Source: Paraspadella gotoi
Taxonomy: Eukaryota; Chaetognatha
Length of the DNA stretch: 64,000 nt
Direction of reading: 5' to 3'
NCBI GenBank assembly: GCA_051294375.1
Contig: CM119268.1
Span: forward strand, 9,483,216 to 9,547,215
The notes under the pieces were generated by a model. That model saw nothing but the letters and a program-made list of their open reading frames with translations, made no database searches and had not been told where the DNA came from. Below, piece by piece: positions 32,801 to 55,259 of the stretch; position 1 is the stretch's first letter, and every line of letters starts with the position of its first letter. The translations under genes and the position numbers were made by a program.

Positions 32801-34571
32801 TAAGTACCAAGTTGGCAATGAAGTACGATAAATTAGCCTACTTGATAATTTCATCTTAACTTCTGATTGCACCGACTTTGATCTCTCTCTCTCTCTCTAT
32901 CAGCGTTTACCTCCACCGGTTCCCTTGGGACGCCCTCGAAAAGATCTCATTCGATGGGCGCCGATTTTCGTTGTTGCCTAAAAACGTCGCCTCTGACGAC
33001 GAGGACGCCGGCCGGCGAAAGCGACGCGACCTCAAGATGAATCTGTTCGCCGACGATTCCAAGAAACCCAAGTACCTCATGCGACTCGTTCAGTCGATGC
33101 AGCGGTTTCAATCTTCCATCCGCGCGCGATCCGACGTCGACGCCATCTTCGCGGAAAATCCTGTCGCATCGGCAGAGGATCCTCCATCTTCTCCGGCATT
33201 TGGCGACGAGATGACTCCAGCTCAGTTCTCAGCAGCTATCTGGCTTCTCAGCAACCAATATTGAAGAGGACGAAGAGTTCGTCGTTGACGTCCGTCGTCC
33301 GACGCCGCCAACTATGACGACGACGACATAGTGGACGACGACCATCCAGCCGTCGTCGGCGTCGTCGCTCCGGCAGCGATGAAGACTTTCCATCCATCCG
33401 TCCATGTTTTCGGCGAATCCTCTCGACGATCGTCGCTTCGAACCGACCCGCCGCTCCCGGCGCCACCAACGACCCCGCTCCCTTCTTCATCCCCCGCCCA
33501 AGGCGTCGTCCCCCTCGCGACTCCTCGAGGAAGTTTGCCCACGGATCCCGCGGAGGTCGAAGACGCCAACCTCTTCCTGGTTCACCTGCAAAAGGAGGCG
33601 GAGGGGGACGGGTTCGGTCTGCTGCTCGAAGATTCGGAGGAGGGAATAGTCATCTCCGAAGTCGATCGCGGAAGCGTCGCCGAAAAATGTGGACAGATTT
33701 TGGCCGGTTAGTGGTTGGATTGATTTGACCGTTTTTTCTAGTTCTTTTCGTTTTTTGTTGAGACGAGATTATTTACCTAATTGTCGATTCGACTGTAAAA
33801 CTGTAAAACTTTCTCATAAATCCAGGCGACGTTCTCCTAGCGATAGACGGTCGCCGCGTGGGCGGCCTCGAACCTCGATCGATCGGTGCCATTCTCTCCT
33901 CGACGGGCGATCGAGTCGATCTCCTCCTCTCTCGATCGATTTCCACCATCGACGACCCCGACGCCTCTCGACCGGAAATCGACGAAACTGAAGAGGAAAT
34001 CGACGACGACGAAGACACTCTCTATCCCGGGGACATTTTCGAGATTCGGTTGGATCCGTTAGACGGCGACTACGGTTTCGATCTGTCGGGTAAGTAGATT
34101 TTTATTTTTAGATACGCGTAAATTACTAAAACATCCAATTAAATTATTTCAGTCCGCGACGGCGCCATAATCGTATCCCGGTTGACGCCGGGTGGCGCCG
34201 CCGAAGCCGACGGAAACGTTCATCCCGAGGATAAGTTGGTGGGGGTGGACGACGAGGACGACCTTCAAAGCGATGCCGTCGACGACCTAATCGAGAATCT
34301 CGGTCTGAAGGCCCTGGACGGCGAACCGGTCAGACTCTTGCTCATCAAAGCTGATGCGAAAGGTCAAGGGGGCGTCGTCGGCGACGTCGTTGGGCAGCCA
34401 TTCCGCCGACCAGCGCTCGACCAATCGCCCCTGTTGTCTAACATCAACGACGCTTTCGACCCGAGACTCCGCACTTCCGACCCTCCACCTGTTTACGGCG
34501 GCCCTTTGGACCGACGACGGCAAAAAGGCGCGACTGGTGTTCACGGGGAGATGCAAGATACCGGCATTTGA
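29824..34571 (+). CDS. KIND-FERM-PDZ-PDZ scaffold, PTPN13/FRMPD2 family, no phosphatase domain
   Basis: Exons 29824-30062, 30145-30238, 30320-30508, 30590-30750, 30818-31477, 31548-31830, 31900-32298, 32534-32799, 32904 to about 33220, an unresolved join, about 33290-33706, 33826-34089 and 34153-34571. Residues 1-230 form a KIND domain ('VTLSEVLEVRGCGINEGEAW', 'GRVTFDDLV', 'YMFALGTTVFQALDF'). A Ser/Pro linker precedes the FERM domain ('RHLVVVMLDGEKIDM', 'FFRVKFFIDN', 'LASLALQAEFGDFA', then the F3 lobe ending 'SMQRFQSSI'). Two PDZ domains follow ('DGFGLLLEDSEEGIVISEVD', 'GDYGFDLSVRDGAIIVSRL'). The order matches PTPN13 and FRMPD2, cortical scaffolds at junctions. The gene stops after the second PDZ. 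The intron after 30750 has a GC donor. Frame 1 has stops at 33262 and 33286 that I could not splice out cleanly. Confidence 0.85.
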
Positions 34572-35282
34572 CCACAAAATCCTATTCTGATTTTTAAGCA
34601 ATCCTTTGAAAGTATTCTTTGTTTCGGGTAACATTTTGTTTCCCTTTTGTGATCTCCGATAGAATTTCTCCGATACATATTACATAGTATTTTTATGTCA
34701 CATATATATACACCGTCCTTCCGCTTATGTGCCTTTCACAGTATTTAATGTTATGGTGCAATCAAGTATATTTAAAATTTTACCTATTGCCATTTGTACA
34801 AATAAATTTTGTATTTTTTTGAATTGCCTTATTTTTCTCGGTTCGTTTTTGTATAGCTAATTAGATATGAACTTCAATTAAAGTTTAATTGGCGTTTGGG
34901 CTAATAATAATATTATTCTGAGTAATCTTTAAATTTATTTTCGATTATATCAGTATAATTAAACAAGTCATGATGGCAATCATGCAAAAAAAAAAAAAAA
35001 AAAAAAACAAAAAAAAACTGCAACAGTAGAAACGATATCAGCAGAATAATAAAAGAATCTGATATTCAAATAAATTAGACAATTTTAAAACCTCAAATAC
35101 GCAAGATAATTATTTCAGTACAAGACCGATTATCCATAAGCGATAACGGCATTTTCAAGTAAACTAACTAATCCCATATATATCTAATCCTTTACGCGAA
35201 CAAGCAAGTAACAAAAGCAACTGGAGATTCGTCCATCGCATCCTCGCCATAAGGAATTAGTTTGTCTCTCTCGATTTCGCGG
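34572..35282. other. Tail-to-tail spacer with facing poly(A) signals
   Basis: The plus-strand gene has AATAAA at 34801-34806. The minus-strand KANK has one at 34934-34939 (tttatt on the plus strand). An A-run of about 22 lies at 34987-35008. There is no gene between them. Confidence 0.6.
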
Positions 35283-46395
<11,113 letters not shown>

Positions 46396-47374
46396 CTGAA
46401 GGAAGGAACTTTGGAATGAAGATGGGAGAGAGAATGACAGGCCGGGACATATTTCAATCTCTCTCTCTCTCACTCCTCTCTCTCTCTCTCTTCTCCCGCG
46501 CTAAGTTTTAAAGAGATAATCAACTTTGAAGTTTATGAATTTAAAAAAATCTGACGCGGACAAATTGTCTCCCCCGGCGAATTTCTTTGCCTTTTAGAAA
46601 AATAAAGAAAAAACAATTATCGTTATCACTTTGCTCGGAATTGTTTCAACTTTGTAAGCCATTTTAAAAGTTCATTAACCGGATGTGAAAAATAAAAGTG
46701 ACAAAATGGAAATTTAAGCGACTTACATTCCAACTTTTTCAGTTTGTGCCCAAAAACATCCTTCATGTTGAATTTATTTTCATCGAAAAATATCGGGAAA
46801 ATCTTTTATATTTCAGTTTTTGTATCTAGTTTTTTTTTTTAAATTAGTATTCCAAGTTTGATGCTGAAAAAGAGAAAGTGAGAGAAGAATATATGAAGGG
46901 CGAAGCGAGGATCAACGCTCAAAAAAAAATTGTTTTAAAGTAAAAATAAATCGTCTTTTATTAATATTTTGTGTTTTCCTGGTACAAGACCCGAAGTTTA
47001 ATTCTCGGATAAGACGAGGAATTTTATTCTAGGATTAGAGAAGGTTTGAGTCTTTTGACCAAAAAAGGTTTGAGTCTTTTGATCAACAAAAGTTTGAGTC
47101 TTTTGACCAAAAAAGGGTCTAAAAAAAATTGTATCCCGACTCGTCAAGGATTCTCCAAGCGAAGAGTCAGATTTCGTGGTGGCGATGAGACTCGACTCGA
47201 TCCATCGACCGATCGAGTCTCGAGTCTTTCTGAGTCTCGAGTCTTTTTCGAGGATCGAAGGCGACGGCGATGAAATTCGCGGCTCGAGAGACAGAGTGGA
47301 GTTGGGCGGAGGGGGAGATGGGAGGAGGGAGAAGTTAGTGCGACTGGGTTCGGTAGTAGAGATAAATGAAAAGA

Positions 47375-47413
<39 letters not shown>

Positions 47414-48558
47414 TTGCCTTTTGGGTAAGGAGTGGACAAAAGAGAGGAGAGAGAGAAATGAAGAGACGGCTGAATAGTAAAAGAAGTTCAGAAAGGCGTG
47501 GAAGTGTGGACAGGAGTGGAGCTTAAGGGGGGGAAAAAGAGGAGAGAGCAGAGAGGAAAGAGGTAAGACGGGAGAGAAAAGTTAGTAGACAAATCCACAG
47601 GGTAGAAAAGAGAGAATATAGAGCGTAAAGAAAAGAGAGATGTAACGACTTGATACCGTCAAGAAGGCGATGATAACCGGAGAGCCTCGAGAGGCGAGTG
47701 GCTAGTAGCGAGTGGCGAGTGGCGAGTGGCGAGTGGTAGAGAAATCTCATTTTTGCGAGGATTTTAGGCGAAGAGAAAAAACCGAGGCTGAAGTCAAAGT
47801 CGGCGAGAGGCTTTGCAATTTGGGGTTGGGAAAAAGCTTGGCTGGGGGTTAAACCGAATTGACTCGTCGAAGCGCATCCATCGGAACGACTCTTTAAACC
47901 GACAAAGTCGACGCTTAGTCCAACGAACCGACAAACCGCAATTCCAGTTTTTTTTGTTTTTTTTTTGTAATCGAGGGGAAAAACAAGAAATGACGAAAAT
48001 GACAGATGACGTTGATCGGAGTTGACGAGATGACAAATTGGTTTGGATCAGGATTTTTTTTTTTAAGAGAGAAATGACAAAAATGGGAATAGATGTGGAA
48101 TATGAATAGAAATATTATCGTATATAGTACACATTTAATATGAAACGAAACTAGAAAAATAAGTTTTCAATAACAGAATCAGAATTGAATCCAAACTTTT
48201 ATAACATCATGAAAATTTACTTAATTCGTCATAGTCCTATTCTTGCTCGATGCTCATGAAACGACGAATGAAATCCGAAAATTAAAAAATAAGCATTTGA
48301 ATGACAATTGAACATTTTCTTTGATGACGAAATAACAAATTCGGTTTGAACTAAAAAACCATAAATCATTTCGACGACGACGACGACGACGTAATGACGA
48401 ATTGTTTTTTCATACGTAAAAATTCTGACGAAAAAAAGGAGGGATTATTTACATCCGTCAAGTGTCAAAATTCGATCCGAGAAAATCGAAAAACATCAGA
48501 ATCGCGATGAAGATTTCCACTGAATGGTTTGAGGCTTGGACAGAGCGAGGCTGGCGGG
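46396..48558. other. Sequence upstream of the last recognisable KANK exon
   Basis: No exon could be supported. It holds GA/CT tracts, three copies of a unit near 'gtttgagtcttttgac' (47044-47110), a (GA)n at 47380-47409 and a short array of 'gcgagtg' words (47700-47738). This may be KANK intron or 5'UTR. Confidence 0.5.
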
Positions 48559-48632
48559 NNNNNNNNNNNNNNNNNNNNNNNNNNNNNNNNNNNNNNNNNN
48601 NNNNNNNNNNNNNNNNNNNNNNNNNNNNNNNN
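48559..48632. other. Assembly gap (74 N)
   Basis: A run of N that resumes in a (GA)n tract, so the gap probably broke on the microsatellite. Confidence 1.
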
Positions 48633-49163
48633 AGAGAGAGAGAGAGAGAGACGCAGACAGACAGACAAACAGACGGGGAAAAAGAGAGAGTAATTCAGAT
48701 TTGTACCAACATCTATAAACCGTCTTAGAGCTTCGATCCCGAGATTACCAACTAAAAACAACAAAAAAGAAAACAAAAGAAACAGAACGAAAACAATAGA
48801 AAACAGAATATAAGCGAAAAAAAACAACTGAGTACTCGCGAAGGACGAGAGAAAATCTTCTTGAGGACAAAGAATAAAAAAAAGAAAGAATGAGAATTCG
48901 AAAAAAAGAAAAAGAAAAAAAGAAAGAAACAGGACAAAGTCGAACTGACGAGAAAAAAAGTCGGAAAAACGAGATGAAAAAATGTAAAACATCGAAATGA
49001 ACCGAAACGGTTTTCTAATTTGAGAGGATTTCTCGTTTTTTAGTCTTTTTTTTTTCAAAAAGAAAACCAGAGTAAAAAGAAAACCAGAGTAAAAATTCTC
49101 TTGAGTTTTAGAAAAAAAAATAAGAAAAAGAGAGAAAAAAATGAAGTCCCTTTTGGGTTTCGG

Positions 49164-49188
49164 NNNNNNNNNNNNNNNNNNNNNNNNN
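49164..49188. other. Assembly gap (25 N)
   Basis: A run of exactly 25 N, just left of the satellite-like array. Confidence 1.
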
Positions 49189-49194
49189 CTTCCA

Positions 49195-50709
49195 GACCAG
49201 TATTTTTTCAGACTGTCCAAAGGCAGAGAAATTCTTGCCTTATTTTTGGCATTTTATTTTCCCACAAGATGGCCATTACATGTCAAAATAAAAAGATTCT
49301 ACTAGTACCGAGTTCGAGTTCCGCGTTAGGAAGAATAATTTTTTTTCATTAAAACAAACTTCTAAATATGGGAAGGCCTGGGGCTTTTAAGTGCGGGGTT
49401 AAATTATGGGGATTAGTCAAAATTCAAAAATTCCAGTGCCCAGTGACACATATAGTCCACATTTTTCGCCCACATGCGTGTCACCGATCGTGTCACAGTC
49501 GTGTCAGCCTGCGTGTTCAACATCGTGTCACATCCAAAAAGGGAAAATTTATTTTTCTTATATTTGGGTTCTAATTTCTCCCCACAAGATGGCCATTCAC
49601 ATGTTGAAATAATATTCTAAGTAGTACCAGGGTTCGATTCCCATTAGGGAAGTGTTTTTTTTTATATATAAAAAAAATATTTAGAAATAAATATCGGGAA
49701 GGCTGACATGTTTAAGTGCGTGGGTTGATATGGTAATTAACTAAATAAAAAATGCTTAATGCCGCAGTGACAGCATATCGTCACATCATGAACATCTTGG
49801 TCAACATCATGTAACATCTTTGTCAATATCATGTCACATCGTGTCACATCTGTGTCACATGCGTGTCACAATTGAATAATTTTTGTGTTTGTTAATCCCA
49901 ATTTTTAACGCCCCGCACTAAAAAAAGCCGCCAGCTTCCCCCATTTTCTGAAGATATAACAAAAAATATTATGTTAAAAAGGGGATTAAGAAAAATAAGA
50001 AACAAAAAAAATATAATTATTTGTGACACGGTGTGGGCGCCACTGGGTGTCACAGATCCCCTTAGAGAAATCTCTTGTCAGTGGGGCGTCACACTGTGTC
50101 ACCAAAGAAGAAAAATTGTCTTTGTATCCTAAAGAAAAATATGGGGAAGGCTGGGGCTCTTTAAGTGCGGGGTTAAATATGGGATAAGAAAGCAAAAAAT
50201 ATTATTTGTGACACGGTGTGGGCGCCACTGGGTGTGACAGATCCCTTAAGAGAATCTCTTGGTCAGTGGGCGCCCACTGTGTCACAAAGAAGAAAAATTG
50301 TCTTTTGTATAAAGAAAAAATATGGGGAAAGGCTGGGCTTTTAAGTGGCGGGGGTTAAATATGGGATTAAGAAACAAAAAAATATTATTTCGTGACACGG
50401 TGTGGGCGCCACTGGTGTCACAGATCCTTAGAGAAAATTCATTGGTCAGTGGGCGCCACACTGTGATCACAAAGAAGAAAAATTGTCTTTGTATCTAAAG
50501 AACAAATATGGGGAAGGCTGGGGGCTTTTAAGTGGCGGGGGTTACAATATGGGGATAAAGAAACAAAAATATTATTTGTGACACGGTGTGTGGCGCACTG
50601 GGTGTCACAGATTCCCTTAGAGAATCTCTTTGGTCAGTGGCGCCACACTGTGTCACAAAGAAGAAAAATTGTCTTTGTATCTAAAGAAAAATATGGGGAA
50701 GGCTGGGGC
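49195..50709. repeat. Satellite-like array with a hairpin-forming unit
   Basis: Two longer, diverged units of about 345 bases (roughly 49195-49545 and 49545-49890) share 'ccacaagatggccatt' and 'gggaaggc...taagtgcg'. They are followed by about four copies of a unit of about 184 bases, with 'atggggaaggctgggg' starting near 50141, 50322, 50509 and 50692. Each short unit has an inverted repeat of about 27 bases: 'tttgtgacacggtgtgggcg' pairs with the later 'cgccacactgtgtcacaaag'. Copies differ mostly in homopolymer lengths. Near 49905-49945 a piece of the unit lies in reverse orientation. Confidence 0.9.
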
Positions 50710-50710
<1 letters not shown>

Positions 50711-50740
<30 letters not shown>

Positions 50741-50746
50741 AAGAAG
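50711..50746. repeat. (AAG)n run
   Basis: About twelve units of AAG directly abut the end of the satellite-like array. Confidence 0.95.
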
Positions 50747-51010
50747 CGAAAGATGATCTTTCAACTTGAAAAATAGAGAAAAAAAACTTGAAATGAGGGA
50801 GAATTTTTTTTTTTTCGTGTTGACGATATAGAGAGGGAGTCATTTTCGCGCGTCGCTTCACATTTTGATTAAAGCCTTTTTGACGAAGTCCTTTCACATT
50901 TCATTACACTTTTTTTCTTTCGCATGTTTCACATTCATTCGCGGATCGCGAGTGGCAGCCAAACACGAATCAACTTTTTTTTTCTCATTAGATTGGGTTA
51001 AGTTAAGATG

Positions 51011-51012
<2 letters not shown>

Positions 51013-51052
<40 letters not shown>
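51013..51052. repeat. (GGC)n run
   Basis: About thirteen GGC units in otherwise AT-rich DNA. The reading as polyalanine is not backed by an exon. Confidence 0.9.
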
Positions 51053-51053
<1 letters not shown>

Positions 51054-51458
51054 TCATCCGGGAGGCATCGTGACGCCTCGGGGTAAAGGAACTTAGATCA
51101 CGAATGATGTCGACGAAAGCAAAAGTTGAAAATATAATAAATTAAAAACTGTGAAAATATAATTAATTATGTTTTTATTTGTTTGGTTTATTTTTTTGCT
51201 GATGTATTCTACTGTATCATTATTGATAGGAAATAAAATTCTCATTAAAAAATAAAAAAAATTACTTAAATCGCTGATCAAAATATTCTGAAGAAGATTT
51301 TTCAAATACCCCGACTTGAGGAGAAAGTTCAGTGATCAGTGATCAGTGATGACTAAAAACTTAAAAAGTCACAATCACGAGTTTCGGGGGATTTTCTCCG
51401 ACGAGTCACAAAAAATTCGGGACTTTTTTGAGAAGCAGAGCTGGTTTGGGGTATCGTG

Positions 51459-51575
<117 letters not shown>

Positions 51576-52110
51576 AGGCTAACCGAAAGAAAAAACTAAA
51601 CAAAAATAATTGAGAAGTTGCCAGGAAAATGTTTTTCCTAATCTGTTTTCTTTATCGAAAAAAATTTTTACGATGTCAACCGTGACATATTTTGGTTGCG
51701 TAACATGGCTGTTATTGTTATTACAGTCGACAGCTTAGAAGAATGACGACGACGAAGACGACGATAAAAACTCTTTCTTATTATTCTTATACCACTACTT
51801 CCTCCGACGGCCAAATGTTTTTAACAATATTTAATGAGTCTAAAAAGCTGAGAGATAAAAGGCGTTTATTTGATTTTTTAATCCTTTCGTTTTCGCTTTG
51901 GTGACATTCGCGGAAAAGTTTTATCATTCCAATTCGAATCGTTACAATATTTTTCCGGTTCTTCCCATCGACTTTCGTATTTTCGACGAAAATGGTCCCA
52001 TTTCGTTTCCGCGTCAACTCCTCATCTTTTTCTTCGATCGAAACTCATCTCATTTCGGTTTCGACTCTCAATTCATGACGCGGATTTCCGAGGCGAACAA
52101 CGACGACGAC

Positions 52111-52120
52111 NNNNNNNNNN
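52111..52120. other. Assembly gap (10 N) inside a GAC trinucleotide run
   Basis: Ten N flanked on both sides by (GAC)n. A (CGT)n run follows at about 52161-52208. Confidence 1.
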
Positions 52121-52160
52121 ACGACGACGACAAAGATCGAACTCGTGACTTTGATCCATT

Positions 52161-52207
<47 letters not shown>

Positions 52208-52294
52208 TCCCCATTTTAGGTTCCCGCTTTGGGTCAAACTCGAGAAATCACCGACTGCTATCCATCAAATTTCTGCCCGAGATGGCATTCCCAC

Positions 52295-52513
52295 NNNNNN
52301 NNNNNNNNNNNNNNNNNNNNNNNNNNNNNNNNNNNNNNNNNNNNNNNNNNNNNNNNNNNNNNNNNNNNNNNNNNNNNNNNNNNNNNNNNNNNNNNNNNNN
52401 NNNNNNNNNNNNNNNNNNNNNNNNNNNNNNNNNNNNNNNNNNNNNNNNNNNNNNNNNNNNNNNNNNNNNNNNNNNNNNNNNNNNNNNNNNNNNNNNNNNN
52501 NNNNNNNNNNNNN
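52295..52513. other. Assembly gap (219 N)
   Basis: The largest gap in the window. ORFs drawn across it are meaningless. Confidence 1.
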
Positions 52514-54711
52514 TTTACTGTATTTCTTTCTTTTGTCTCTTCTAGAGAAAACCACAAGAACGACAACACAGTCAATAATAACAAACACAACAACAACCAC
52601 AACAACAACGACTACAAAATAAAATAGAAAATAACGTTGAAAATCGTTTGTTCAACGAGCGATGAATATAAATTGGAAATATATGCGGAAAAAAATAAAT
52701 AAAGAATCGGGGAAAATCGAGATGGGATCCTTGGGACGACGAAGATGCTTTTTTTTTGTGGCATCGCGGCATCGAATGCTCCAGCGAATTCAAAGTCGTC
52801 GATGCCGTCGGGGGGGGACAATAACGACGACGATGAATCTATTTGCTTTTAAGTAAAAACAGTAAGAGACAAATCTATAACACTAAATTTCGATATTGAG
52901 AATTAATCAAGTATGCTAAAATTTGTTTTCAGTTTTCCATCACACTTTCTAGTTTTTTAATATTACTTTTAAAATTTCCTTCCACAAATACATTTTTCAT
53001 TGCCGCGACGTACTCCATGTATTGAGTTTGACTAATACGTTCGAAAAACGTAAACAAAACCTAAAATTGATCCATTAACACACGATAAAAAAAAAAGTCT
53101 AGAAGAAGCGGTACGGTGCTAATAACAATACCAAACAGGTAAAGAATCAAAAAGGTAAAAAAAAAATAACAACAAACAACAAAATACGTATTTACAATGG
53201 GCTGGAAAAGGGTCAGCATAACAAAGTAATTCTGTTTGGATATGAAACCGCTGTCATTCTTACTGACGCACTACGGGTCAAAAGTACAAGACTTCGTCGT
53301 CGTCTTCGTGTATTGATACTTCGTGCCGTGTCGTCGTCGTCTTTGTCGATATCATTTGAGTTTCCCAAACTTTCTTCTTTTGTCAGCCTTTCCTTTTGCT
53401 TTTTATTTTTTTTTTCCCTCAGAGTTTCACTAATTGTCCTAGTTAAGAACTAAGGTTTTTCTTTATCTTTAAAAGAATATTGCTTCATCAATAATTAGTT
53501 ATATCGCAATTTTTGTAAAAAGAAAAATTATTTCAAAAATCATTTGGTTACATAACTAACCATGGGACCGGACAACGGCGGACAAAAAGCGACTCAAATA
53601 TGGTAGCTTCCTGATATGAAGAATCATTAAGATGGCAAGTGAAGATCGAAATGGCCGTGCTTCCGCGTCGCTTCCATATACGTCTTTTAGGCTAGTATTT
53701 TGAAAACTTATATAGCAGTAAATACTGCTGTTCAAGCAATGTTATTAATTCCACGTCCATGCACTATCCAGTAATTGACAATAAGTAAAAAAAAAATTAG
53801 GTTTTTTAATCGTTAAAATGTCTACAAATAACAAACAAAAGTGAGCTCCAAAAAAAGAAAAGCCTTTATCTACCGATATGAAAATAATTTTTAGCAACCC
53901 GATAATCATAAAGACAGATGTTCTTGTGATACACGCTGGACGGATTAAACCGAAAAACTATTAAACATATCTGATGTACTGACCCTTTATTTCCGAGTAA
54001 AATAAATATTTCGATGACTGTGAGGTGGGACGAGAAACGGACGGACCGGACGGACGGAACGATGGACATCATTTTTATTGCATAATTTATCATAAGTTCG
54101 AATGTTCTGGAACACTGATACTACTAGTACTACGTGCCCGACCAATAGCTTGAGGGGGCGGACCGACGGACCGTATCAAATGTGAATTATTAGAGTCGTG
54201 GATTCTGCTGAAGCAGATCCGACTAAAACACCTGACCTGGCGTGGTGGCGCCGACATAATTTGATAATAGCTCAAAGAAGAAAGCAAATTCATTACAAGC
54301 TTTAATTTGTGTAGATGTTTTAGGCATTGGGTAAAGATTAGAATAAAAACGTAACTTAAGACTTAACATGCGTCATACACGACGCGGGCAAGAGTTTGAA
54401 AGCATCAAACACTTTGGTCCGACTCGTGCAAGCATTGGCGCCCCCCCCAGCGGCAGTTGCAGGTCGGGTTGCCGGCGGAGCTCCTGTGCACGCGCACAAA
54501 ATAGCCGATTTGCACGCCACACAATCGGATTTGAAAATAGTCCCCAATTTTCCCGACAATTCCTATTAGAGAAGAAGAAAGAGACGAGAAAAAAAGAAAA
54601 AGAAAGAAGACAAGGAAAGAAAGAAAAGACACGAAGAAAGAAAGAAAAATAGGGAAGGAAAAGAAAGAAGAAAGAAAGACCACAAGATACGCAAAGATAA
54701 GAACAGAAAAA

Positions 54712-54742
<31 letters not shown>

Positions 54743-54993
54743 AGAAAGATAATGAAAGAGAGAGAGAGAGAGAGTAAGAGAGAGAGAGAGAAATAGTTCA
54801 GTAAAATTAAATATGCTCGCGATCGTTCCAGATATCGATTTTCCAAATAATAACCAAGTTTTCGAAATCGATTATTATAAACATAGATCGTTGCATTGTT
54901 ATCCTCACCTAATTATATAAAGCAATGTATTTAGTATAATAAAAAACTCCCCAAGCGAAGCCGAACGAAGCCGCAGCTAAAATATCAACTCAC
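52514..54993. other. AT-rich region without a supportable gene
   Basis: It contains A/T-rich DNA, a GGAC-rich patch at 54038-54060, a GC-richer patch at 54420-54520 without convincing splice sites, and purine-rich (GAAA/GA)n at 54565-54795. Confidence 0.5.
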
Positions 54994-55140
54994 TTTCCAT
55001 GTGTGCGATCGACGAAGCGGCTGTCTATCGTCGAGGCCGGAGCGGCGGCCGGCGATGTTTCCAGGCGGCTGGCGCTTATTTGGGCCGACAGGGCGGCCGG
55101 GCGGCGAGGCGGCGGACCCGTTCAGTATTGAACCTGACAT
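54994..55140 (-). CDS. Candidate first coding exon (49 codons), possibly KANK 5' exon
   Basis: On the minus strand an ATG at 55140 opens 49 codons that end exactly at a consensus donor (AAA|GTGAGT, at 54993). The peptide starts MSGSILNGSAASPPGRPVG and ends RRSHTWK. It is Gly/Pro/Arg/Ser-rich and GC-rich in an AT-rich neighbourhood, like the true exons of this window. The phase is 0, while the first traced KANK exon (46395) needs phase 1, so at least one exon would lie between. No homology is recognised. Confidence 0.3.
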
Positions 55141-55259
55141 GATGAGGACGCCACTCCTGGCTACGTGCGTCCCAAAGGAGAACAGGCGCCGGGGGACGAC
55201 GGCGTTGCACTCGACGCAATCGCGGCAGGCGCATCGCCGTACAGGCTAGCCCCCAGCGA

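Noticed and set aside
52229-52627. ORFs crossing the N gap
   Set aside because: Most of the predicted residues are unknown; no evidence of coding on either side.
54373-54846. Long Phe/Ser/Leu-rich minus-strand ORF
   Set aside because: It is the complement of a purine-rich (GAAA/GA)n tract; the composition alone keeps it open. The same holds for ORFs at 40500-40980, 61804-62374 and 59704-59979.
55001-55249. 82-codon plus-strand ORF opposite the candidate minus exon
   Set aside because: No domain; the minus strand has a consensus donor at the end of its frame, which is better support.
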